Assembly (NCBI GenBank): GCA_013433145.1 | Contig: CM024170.1 | Span: 9,708,366 to 9,772,365 of the forward strand | DNA: 64,000 nucleotides | DNA from: Ascaris suum | Lineage: Eukaryota > Nematoda > Chromadorea > Rhabditida > Ascarididae | Direction: 5' to 3' | Part shown: one piece after another, positions 28,601-40,600 of the stretch | Position numbering within the stretch: position 1 is the stretch's first letter | How the letters are laid out: each line of letters opens with the position of its first letter | Notes under the pieces: model-generated | Databases searched by the model: none | Told to the model about the DNA's origin: nothing | The model's input: the letters and a program-made list of their open reading frames with translations, nothing else | Program-made: the position numbers and the translations under genes

Positions 28601-31600
28601 GGTTATGCCTCTTTCATCGGAACAAATGTTTCGAACGCTTCGACATTGGCGGTTACAGTAAGCATTGTACTAACCTTCAGTCACATGCTGATGTTGTTGA
28701 AGGCGAATACCCAATACACAAAAGAAATGGTTCACAGCTTTCCTGTCTGTTACATAAGTCGCCAAAACTTCAAGAATAAATCTGTTTTTTCTTTTGTATT
28801 ATCGCCCTGCTGAATGTTTGCCAGCTACAGCATCGACAAATCACTAATGAGGAAATCATTATGCGCTTCACACAAGAAAGATTTCTCATCAGCTACAATT
28901 ATTTGCGATAAATTGTGTAACTTCATATGAAATATAATAGACAATGCATTTTGAATAGCCTTATTGGTTCTGATAGACGATGTGGTTTCTTCAATTGTCT
29001 CTTAGACAGAGGTAAGGAGCAATCGGTGCTCCATCAATGATGGCTCCCAATTTGGCTGTTGTTGAAATTTGGTGGCAGAAAAGCAAATTTCGAATTTCAA
29101 TTGCAAATCACATTTTCGATGCGCATTTATACAATTTGCTGGCATTTTCTCCCTTTGTGCTGCCTTGGTGCATCAGGATGAAGTTTTCAGCAAATCTCTT
29201 TCTGCTGGCAAAAACAAAGACTGGTTCATAATTTGACCATATACTTTAAAACTTTGAGCACAAACTTTCATTAACGAAACAGATCAGTATGTCCACTGAT
29301 TGATAAATTACTCGATTTTTTCTTATTAGGAATAAATTTTATTCTTAAAAGAATCTACATGTACTAGAACGAAGATAAAACACTAATATAATACTCCACT
29401 GAAGCTGACTTCGGTATACCAAAAAGCAACGGGCACTGACGCACAAACATATCCTTTTTTTCTAAAACAATCCAATTCCCGGTATTTATGCGATATGATC
29501 CAACGTTGTCGAAGATACCTATAGGAAAAGACTGCGTGAATAGTGTAATCTTCAGCATGCGCATTAACAGTTATCTCTCCAACATACTTTTCCATATTTC
29601 CTAGCACAAATAATTCTCTAGCAGTTGCAGTTCGCGTCTTGACCACTGTCCATTAGCAACTTTTTAAGCGTTAACAAATTCAAAATGCTTAGCCGCTTCA
29701 GCATGTGCCTAATGTGAGGGAAATGAGCGTTGGGGGGAAGAAAGCATAAATTTTTTGCGTGTGGGCAAATCAGATTATACATACAGGAAAAGGAAAACGA
29801 ATTTAGGAGAAAGCGCAATCATAAGCGGCACATAAATTGCGTTTCGTTTTTTTTTTGAACACTTTCAGTGACACTTTGTTGTCGACTCGTTAGGAGAATC
29901 ATTTCGCTTTGCACAGTTTTCGAGTATTTCTTGGGAGTGCAAACTGAATGGGAATGTTGAAATGCCTTCTAATACTACAATATGCACTCTGCTTCTTTGT
30001 ATTATGGTTTTATGCTAAAACATTACTCATCGAGATAGTTATTTGGATCTTACTTCAATTATATTCCCCTCATTTTTAACGATGAAGACGGTTTAAGCAT
30101 TTTTTTCCCGTTTTCTTCGATGCTATGACAAAAAATCCAACAGATTCATAGCTTATTCATTAAATTTTATTAGAAAGCAATAACTGCCGCTTTTCATGAA
30201 ACAACCTCCGCAAGCTTGAGCGGATCATCCCAGCTAATAACTCTGATGTTGGAGATGAGCACAAAATAAACGGAAACTGAAACAGGCCTCACATTAATTC
30301 CATACCGCTTTCATACTCACTTACATAAATATCCTCTTAATGCAACAGACAGGAAACGAGTCACAGCACATGCAGCTCTTCACTATTGCGAATGAAAAGT
30401 TGAATGTTCCTTTAGTTTCAATGTTTATCGCCGCGTATTTCTTTTCCTTATCGCTGAAAACGGTACGTGAGTGGTTGTTTTCGCAAAAAAAAAAAAAAAA
30501 AAAAAAAAAACTGCGCCGACGGTTTACGATTGTTCTGGGATAACCCAAAAATCTTAATTGCCACACACGGCAGTGCGGAAATTGAAAAATATGCAGTTTA
30601 TATTGTCGGTATATCTCGGCACGCTATCCACCCATTCATCAAACCATTTCAGCATGTTTCAAGTGGTCAGTAGCATTCGAACGATATATGTTAGCGCGGC
30701 AGCCTTTGCATTTATCAACGGTCAAATTTTCTGGCACAACCTTGGCATTCGTATCACCTTAGTACGCTTATGGAAATTTGCTTTGCAAAAGCTCGTTTTT
30801 GGTGACATTACGCTTAGCGCTTATATACATAAATGTCTTCGTTGTTCGAAAATTTCAAATCAGGAACCACTCAGGCATACAGCACATTGTACTGTACATT
30901 ATATAATGACAAGAAACCCTAAGCATTTGAAAGTTGAAAAAAATTGTGTGCGCCTTGCACCGTTTGATTTTTCACTTACAATGGCAAAACTACAAAGAAA
31001 ATCCTGTATGGATAATTTACATGAGCAACTGAATCAGCTCAGATGCGGAAACATTATTTTGCGTGGGTTGTTCTTTAAATTATGGAATTAGCTAGTTAAA
31101 TAAGCACAGCGCAAAAGTGCACATCTGATTAGCCCCTCTGATAAGCTCATCTACCACAAATGCAGGTGAGGGCTACGGTATGCTTGATGGCGCGTAGACG
31201 CACCGTTCACTGCAAGGAGCGAGCTCGGCGGAGACGAATGGGTTTCAGTGCAGCATTCGCGTGAGCGAAAGTAGGCAGCAAAGATCACCACTAAGTTATC
31301 TCAGTTATCTCGTTGTACGCGTGCGCTCCCATCGTACCATACCGATAACAATATGCTAGATAGTTTTCTTTGAAGAACTAAGGGGAAGTTGAGATATCTT
31401 GAGATTTTTGCTATATCTGGGTACCAAAAGCCTGTGATCAAAAATTGATGACAAACACGCACACTAACTCGCCCATATGTCAGATCTGCCAGCTATTTTT
31501 TGCGCTTAATCAGCTGTTTTAACGCCGCAATTAATTTTTCACATCAATATCGAACAAAATAAATCTTCAGTTCATAGTTTCAGTGTAAGATTCTCCCCAT

Positions 31601-34600
31601 TTTCTCGTTTCATCCAATTTTCTGTGCACGGAAGTGCCTCCAGCATCTCTTCGTTGAAGTTCTTGTAGATATGGTCCAGGCAACCCCGCTCTAACTCTCG
31701 CTCTATCACAAGTCTATTTTTTGAAGTTGATTGCAACTTTATCTTTGAAAAGATTATGAGACAGCAAAGAAAATGGCGTGCGAAAAGTGTTGCTTGAATA
31801 CGCATGCGCAACTTCAATATATCCTTTATGAAGTCGATTATTTTCACTGCCTTCATGATTGAATCTCTTCAAATAATATAGCAAAAACTTGCAGGATTTG
31901 GAGGAATTTAACAATAGCTCTAAGGGATTATTCTTTCAAAGATATGATATCAAAGTTCCGTTATCAATGAGTAATTGAAAATGAATGAGTTTAAACTGCA
32001 TTTTGTTTTAAAAAATGAACTAAAAATGAACTTTTGTAATATGGAGCAAATAGAAATAAGAAATTTACCTTGTAATTTAAGTCGATAGTTTGTCCACACA
32101 GAACCATTCGCGTAAATCATGAGAAAAATATTTGGAAATGGGCTCTTATGAATGTCGGCAGTTTTCGAATTGATAAAACATGAATTAGGCGTCCATAATC
32201 GTTCCAGTAAAACACTATTCAACGATAAATTATATTTACACGGTTCCATCCATGAGTAATCGAGCGCTGGATCTAACCACATTTCACTTATATAAATATC
32301 CAGCTGAAATAATTCTTGTTTTAATTATTCGAGTTATTTAACTCATATTATTCATTGTAATTCTCACTCCTTAGTTGTTACTAAATTTAAATGTATCAAC
32401 AGTGAAGGATATACAACATGATGGTGTCTATTAAAGGTGCAGTTGTTATAGAGGAGATCACAGTTGAGATTAATTGGCACTAATTTATTTCGAAACGTGA
32501 ATGATAATGTAATTTATGGATCGACGCATTGGACAACGACAATTTGCGCCCTGCTTGGGCAACCAGCTGGCTCCGGTTGTTCTTTGTTGCCGCTTCCTGC
32601 GTGAATCGATTAGTCATTTGAGAAGCATTACATTAGGAGTTCTAATTTTTGACTTAATGTTTTACTGTCTTGAAAGTTGTAAGTATTTTATGGTGGCAAA
32701 GTAAGCTTGAGAACTTAACACTCTGATTTCCGTAATATTTTTGAAAATATCGGCAAGTTGATTCAATTCATGATTACAGCCATTTTTCGAACACTTTCCC
32801 CCGCAAATAGAAAATTTATTTATGAATTGAAATAATTGCAAAATTGTTTCTAAAATGTATAGCAGTGTACCTGGAAATCCGAGGTGATGTCACTAATAGT
32901 CGTTATTTCCTGTACCCATACCTCCACTTGAACATTCACTGAGCCACCGGGAATTTTGTGCCGATTGTACTTCTTGAGAATCGTCTCCAAAATGTACGAA
33001 TCGTTGGCACATGACCGCGAACGACTCCTGATGGAATGTTCTCGTCTAGAGTCGATCATCGGGCGTAAGCCCCCATGTTCATCAACCTCCCAGTCATATA
33101 GCCTGTAACTACCGGTAAATCGGGTGGCCACGAAACGGCTAATCTATGCCGATTTCCCTTCTTTTTTTGCGAAAAAAACCATTGAGTTTTCATTTAAAAA
33201 TTGTCTTGAATAGCAATGGCCCTCTTCGAGGAAGAATGCCGAAATTATATTGGTGTCACTAATCCATCGTTTGAAACCACGGAAATGCTTCCACTTCTTT
33301 ATAATTCAAATACTTCACTTAATATATTTCTTTCGAACAATAAATAACTCGTCATCATTTTCTATATACACATAATAGAGAAATATAAGTGATAGAAGCG
33401 AATATCATTGACTAAGCAGTCTTACATATAGTTTTCTCTAGCTTAACAGTAATAAATAGTAGTAACTGTACAAGTTACTTGAATGACAAAAGTTTCAATG
33501 AGAAATAAATCAATATGTTGATTACTTTGACGAAAAATTCGTAAGATTTGCTTTAATTTGTAAAGATAATTCCAAAATTTTTTCATTGCATTCCTTGAAT
33601 TCACTATACGAAATGAAACATGTCGTGATAACGAATAAACACAACATTTATTTATATTCTATTTTTTGATTTCTATTAGATTACAGCTCATTTTTTCTTT
33701 TAAGACAAACGGACTTTTAGCAAATCCCTAAATAAGCGCATCCTTTGCCAATGCAAAGAGATCAAGTACACTCACCTGCTGAGGCGGCGCAAATGCCTTG
33801 AATTTCTTCTGTACACAGCTCGCCTGCAAGAGGGAAACTTCAACGAATCTTTCGAATGTGGAAGAAAATATATAAGAATCTAGTGTGGAAAGACACGTGC
33901 TAAGCTTCAAAAAAATTGGAATATTTTAATTTAAAATAGTGGGGGTCGGTTGAATATTTTATGCTAGACGGAAGTGTGTTGGTAGCGAAACAACTGCTAG
34001 CTTTCACCGAGCGCTTTCAAATGATAATAATGGTTGATGGTCTAGCTGAATCAACTGCAGCAGCTGAATATTGATGCTTCGTAGTGTCTGCTGTGAAATC
34101 ATAGTGTTTCTATAAATATTTTCGCGATGTAATGCCTCTCGGTTTCCTGAGACCTTTTGAATCGGTGGTCGACCCTGTAAGGGTCCTTCACCTATTCTTT
34201 GTTTTTCAAAAAGTCGATTACATTATTTTTGCCTGCCGGAACTACACTATAGAATTTTTTCTAATTTCACGACGTCGAGAAAGAATTTTACACGTTTTTT
34301 GTCAAACTAGAGAGCGAAAAGATAATGAGAACCTTTTTCCGCATATAAATGTCTGTGCAAACGTCTATGCCTGTATGTGTATATCTGCGTCTGTGTCTGT
34401 ATATGCGTATGTTCACAACTGACGTTATACGTTTGTGTCAGAGAGTTTCAAGACATCTTGACGCTTTGATTGAGCGTTTGCTTGGTCTAGGAAAGGAGTT
34501 TCGATTTAAGCTGTGCTTCACCATTCCCAACGGAATCAACGCGCAGCTTTCAAAACGAAAGATGCGTCGATCGCTCGGCACTAGCTATTTCCTTTACTTA

Positions 34601-37600
34601 TCAATGCTTTCACCCTTTCCCATCGTTTTATATTTTTGCCCTTTTTGCCATTTCCCTCCCAATTTTTTTCGCACATATTCTCTCAATTGTCAACGCTTTT
34701 TGCTCCTTTACATAAATAATGGTTTTGTGTTTCTCTGTTCCTGGTGCAACCTCGCATCCCTTTCAACACAAAAAGGCAAAAAAAAAATCGCTTGGTTTGC
34801 TCATGACATCAAATTGGATTGTCTACCATTTAAAGAACAGATGCTATCTATAGGATTTGTTGAACGCAAAGAAAAGAACGCAAGACTGACTGAAAGAAGA
34901 AATAAATGCTTTCTCCTCTGAATTATTACTTCAATGTAATCGTGAAGGAATGATGAAATGCATTAAAAATTAGTAACAGCAATTCTCACGTGTTTTGTTT
35001 TTGAACACGGCGCTACCTTAAATGAAATAAACGTGGGACTCCCTATAGTGACTCCGAAAATGTAATCCAGAATACATTTGAACGCATAAAAAGAACCCTG
35101 TGAAAATATTTAAAGCTATGAAAATGAATGCAGTTGAAAGCGCGCAACAACTTGAAGCCGTCTTCATGGTTGGACGGCTTAAAAAAACAACTCTTCAGAG
35201 AGATTCACTTGATATTTTTATATCACTCATTTTCTCTCGAATCCAAAAAATGATTTCAATAGAGACAGTCTCGCATAAATTTTTGCGTACATACTCTTTT
35301 GACTATGGAGAAAACGTCTTCGTTTAGTAAATTCCTTGCATCTGCGCGTATGTGCGCATGGTTGTGATGAATGTTTTGACTTTATTTTCTCACCTATCGA
35401 GAAGGACAATGGTGTGCCGAATGTGCCTTGAACAGAAGAAGTGCTCTTGCTTCCCTTGAGTCAACCTAGAATCTCCCTAACTCCACCTCATAAATGGCCT
35501 GAAATCTTCATAACAAAAAAAGTAAATCTTGACATCTCACGACTTGCTTGTAATACACGGTGGGTTTCATAGAAATTTTCAGTCACTGCCAGGGCGCTCT
35601 TAACCTATGCAACCTATTTCGCGACTTTCTTCACTTATCCCCTTAAGTTAGTAAACCTTTTTATCCTATGAGTACTTGGGGACAAAGAGCATATTTCTCT
35701 GAATTCCTCCCAGTATCAACCTGGAATTTCACATTCTCAGTATCCTCTCTCTTTCCCTCCATCGGATATGTATAAATGAAATAAATATTAGTTTTTAAAG
35801 ATGTGGTTTGATATTTTTGGTTTAGCGTTCCTCTGCCGATCATGAAGAAGCCACTTGTGCACTTTTTCTATCACGATTAGCCGAGCAGCTAACAAGTGCG
35901 TATTTGGAAAGAAGGGAGATATCGCCACAAATGGCATCTGCTAACAAGTGTGGCGTCAAGAAGGCGACAATTTGTGAAGTGCACAAATGAAGGCAATCTT
36001 TACATTTCGTTCTCTTGGAAATTTCTTGTCGCCTCATCTAAAGCGTTGAAGCATTTTTCCAAGGTTTAAATCATTATTTGTATATATTAGAAAATTTTCG
36101 ATTTTCCACGAACAGAAACAGCTTCGATTCGTTTGATTTAGCTGTGAAAGTGATTCTTTTCTTGAAAAAGTCTTTCTTGTATCAATAAATACGTTAAAAA
36201 GTTGTCGTCGACTAAATTTCGTCCATCATTGCGTAAGTCGAAATATAATAAACGCTTTATAGAGCTCCTTAATTTTATAAACCTTAACTTTATGACATCC
36301 AAACTCCACTGAACAACAAATGTCCTCGAGCTACGACATTTAATCTCCATCAAACTCTTCAAACAAGTCTTATTACTCCAGCTACAAAAAGTTCACTGGT
36401 ATAGCTTTATGGTCGTAATGCTTGGCAAACTTGGTGGAAGCATGCGCTGCGTTTAAAAGAATAGGTTTTGCTGTCGTTTGGTGATGACGGGAACGGTGAC
36501 AAATGCGCCATGGGCCAGGACGAGCAGGAGTAATAAGATAAGGCTGTAATGTGCGAGCAAATGAAATCTTTATCCTCCTGGAGAAGTTTAGTTCAAACGT
36601 GACGAGAAATTTGTTCCTCCTTATAACGCGATCGGTATGGCATGGGCAAAAAAATTGCAAATATTTTCTCTAGGCAAAGCATATTTTTCTTTCTCATTTC
36701 TGGTTTTTGCAAGTACTTGCAAATGATTGTTCAGCAGAGAATGACGTCATTGGCTGAATATGTTTCAAAACGAAGATCGCAGCAATTGCTTTCCCCTTGC
36801 TTGACTCTGTTCGGCATGTTTGCTCCCCATCCTCTTCCCAAATTATCATTTGGAGCTGTGCCATCAAAAGCCATTCAAGCAAGGAGGAACGCGTTCCCTA
36901 AGGAATTTTAAAAAAGGCTCCTATCAAAAATATACTATAGTGTGATCTTTTTGAAACTGTCAACATGTGCAAACTACATTCTCATTGAGGGCATTTAAAG
37001 GAATAGAAAGTGCTGTTTCGAGAGGAAACTTGCAATATTTGATTACTGAAAGTCTTTTGAAAGCTATTGGAATTGGCAATACCGTATTTTTCCAAATAAA
37101 ACACATTATAAGGCAATATTTGCAATTTCATTCATCGCAGTAAATCATAAATTCGCATAGCTGTTTGATAAGTATAGTGCAAAACTTCTAAGACGGCGTT
37201 TTATGAAAAAAAAAAGCATAAAAACTGTAAACAGGTCCCATCCGGTGCTATATGGTAACATAAGCAGATGAAATCGTGTGCGAAATGTGATCATTTAATA
37301 GTATAGGTGTGCTGAAAGCCACTAGAAGATTTCCACTTTCGTGCATGTCATTATGTTTTCATTATTTTGTACCATAAATGCTTATAATATGCGTGGGGAG
37401 GGGAGGGGGGGGGGGGGGGGAGGAAGGTGAGGAGGAGGAGCGCGCGAGGAGAGAATAGAAGATTAGAGAAGATTTCGAAACGATGTGGCTTTGGTCGATT
37501 GACTTAATAAGTGAATCTGAGCAACAGTGACCCAGAAGCAAAGCGATATTGCAGAGGCTGTCTAGGCTGGCGTTTCGTGAATTTAGCGTCGTGCACGATC

Positions 37601-40600
37601 GATAAGCGTGACAGCAAGTTTCTCGAGGCTCATGTAACACGTTCTTCGTTCCTATCCTTTCCTCACCAAGTAGCTCTTCATACGACATTATCATGCAACA
37701 CTTTACTACTGTTATATTGCATCTGGAATGTGCCATGATTTTATAACGACAGCTATTGTTGGAGTAGGGTAAAGGAAGGGTAACGGAAGGGTAACGATGG
37801 AGACGAGAGGATGATTTGCCAAAGTGAACAGATAAAATTCAAGAGAATGATAAGAACTATGGTTACCTACCATGTAATACCAAAATATAAAACTTAAATA
37901 TACAGGTTAGGTGAAATTAAATGCGCAATATCCTCTCCTCATTTCTGAGAAAATCGGTTTCTGAAGATGTTTTTTGCCTTCTGGTAAATTCGGTATTGTT
38001 TATTCTGAAAACATATGAATTTTTTTCTGAAATATAACATTGTTTGAGCCAAAATTTCATAAGAAATACTGCTGTGTTTGCGAATCTCAACGATAAATGA
38101 ACGGCAGTCATAGGGAACATTTACATCAATGTGAGTTCATTATCACGCAAAATGCTTTCTTCACAAAGAGCGCAAAATGCACGATAACACAATGCTTTTT
38201 GAGAGATCAGATTGCATTCCTCTATTAAAAAGAATAATGAATGAATTCAATTTTTATTATTATAAAGGAAGTTCGAAACTGCACTAATTTCTTCGACATC
38301 CCTCTGTTTATTTTTTCTGCTCGCTAATGTTTTGATATATGTTTTGACTTAACCATTAATTAATAATGATTTACTCCATTTAACAACCGTGATATGAAAT
38401 TTAACAACCAAGCAAAACGTTTGTAAATCCATCACAGTGATAAATTTGTCGCTGCCAAGGCTAATATCTATCGTCACATCGATACATTCATCAAACTCCA
38501 AGCGAGACTTTTTGCACTTCACAACAAAGAAGCTATCCTGTAAAACGAAAAGTTGTTAGTTGTTCGGTTTATTTACTTCCTGCTTAATTATATTGTTTTA
38601 CGTCTTTGTAAATTTGTTTTTATGAATTAGTTGCACATTTGCAAAGCGTATTATGATGGCGATATGTGTCTGCGTATTAATAGTTGTGAGCCTATCTCAC
38701 TATTAATTTCATCTCGAATTCCATTCACCAAATGTATAGTTATAGCATCCGATGGACATAATTTCTGGCATATTAAGCAACCACGGAATGAATTAGAAGC
38801 ACTTGTAGATATATCGTCACAGGTGCCTGTATTTGCATGTACTGCGTATTGATGGGATTGAAAAAACGTGGTTTTTGTGGATGATCTATAAAAGTGATCA
38901 GATGGATTCAAATTTAATAGAGTATTATATATGTTTTATTATTTATTGACAACTTAGCAACTTCGATGATCTCGTAAATGCAACTATAAAAGCACATATC
39001 GTGTCACCTCCTCAGGCGTGCTTTTCCCATTCATATTTGTATTGAAATGGAATGAAATAGAGGATGGTTATTCACAACAGCTGTTTCTATTCGCAATTTT
39101 GTTCAGTCATTTTTCATTCACATTTATTTTTAACAAATTCCTTCATAAACATTAGCATATATTGTTTCTATAACTGCAGCTTTAGGTTCTATGCAAAAAA
39201 AGATATTGCGAATAGATGCAAAAATGTAAAACATAAGATAAGACCACTTAACAAAAGAGGAAGAAGGAAGAAAACTATCTGAGAAGATCGACGCTAAGAA
39301 CACAGCATTAGAAATGCTTCAAACCTTTAACATTAATGACTTTATGGAAAGCATGAAAGGCAATTCACTGCCATAAAAGCGCTTAAAAATCCACAGAAGG
39401 CTCAACCAATAACCTGGATTTTTCCAGTGTTTGAAAATTTGGCGATAAATAAACTTGATGGGTATTTACATGTTTTTCGATTTGCAAGTAAATTTACAAT
39501 TCGCAAACCATGTATAGCGATCTAATCGTCTATTCGCGCATTTCACTTTCAAAATCCATTGTATCAGTGAGAACTAACTTTTTGTTGCGTTGTTTGCGAT
39601 TGTTTTTGGGCCGATTTCAAAAATCACTTGTCTTCACTGTGATCTTGTTGTTCCTTGAGCCGCCCTATTTTTAGCATAATTAATCCTCCCGAGTTCAAAA
39701 ACTGGCAGAGGTGACATACTTTTGCAAAACATTCGGTGTACCTGGCCCAAAAATCTCACTACAAGGTGACGACGGAAAGCCAAATTAGGGAGAGGCTTTT
39801 CGATACGATCAAACGATAGGTCTTAGAAATGCTCAGATCGTCACCAACTCCTAGAACTGACAGCTTTGGAGCGTACAAGTGAAGAATATATTTTGAAAAT
39901 CGAAACAAGCGACAGAATTTTCTTCACTCTTTCATGAAATCACTTAGAGAAGCGCTCAAAGACAAAAATATTTTCAGCATATCGGTGTTGTAGAACACCA
40001 CTATATCGAAAATGATATTATTTTTCAAAAAAAAAACGGAAGCAAAAAATCTACTCAATTTTCAATATTCTTCAAATTTACATAAATAGAGAATGACTCT
40101 GAATATCATCTCTTAAACTTATTAAACCACTTCACAAGAAAAAACTAATTGAATTCAATAAACCTGTAGGGCAATTTCTAAATTTCTTCACTCATTGCAA
40201 AAGGAACGACTGCAATACTTGAAGAAATGATCATCAGCACTCCACAAAAAATGCAATGGAATCAAATTTGATGATTCATTAAAATTAAAGTTTTTATCTC
40301 TTATACGAGGCTATTACGAAGAACACACCTGAGAAAATAATTATGCTTCAAGATAGAACAAGTATGAGGCAATGGAAAAGGCGTTGCACCTAAATGCTCT
40401 GAATTTCTTTTTCTTGGATTAATTTGTTGCTAAGGAAGGAGGTCGTTGTTATTTCTAAATCGATGTGGTGTTGCTATGAGATGAGCAGAACCGAATGGAT
40501 GATTAAAGATTTGATTCAATAATTTATGACATCATAATATGCGCTAATCTTAAGGTAAACAAATTCAAGCACATAATTAAAACAGACTGATGAAGAAAAT

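Larger units (their letters stand above)
26988..32068 (-). other. Channel intron 4 (5.1 kb), no assigned gene
   Basis: Contains a 26-nt poly-A tract at 30485-30510, an unrecognised 177-codon plus-strand open frame (30558-31091) and a GC-rich patch (about 31140-31340). A minus-strand open segment at 29384-29646 has plausible splice sites but no family match. Confidence 0.45.

Noticed and set aside
34349..34921. 190-codon plus-strand open frame, the longest in the window
   Set aside because: It lies in a pyrimidine-rich, partly repetitive stretch where stop codons are rare, and the peptide shows no domain, splice structure or codon pattern of a gene.
38631..38911. Helicase-like reading (DGHNFWH...VPVFACTA) on the plus strand
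   Set aside because: It only vaguely resembles the RecQ core, lacks the Walker and DEAH motifs, and the minus strand is equally open, so it is likely chance.
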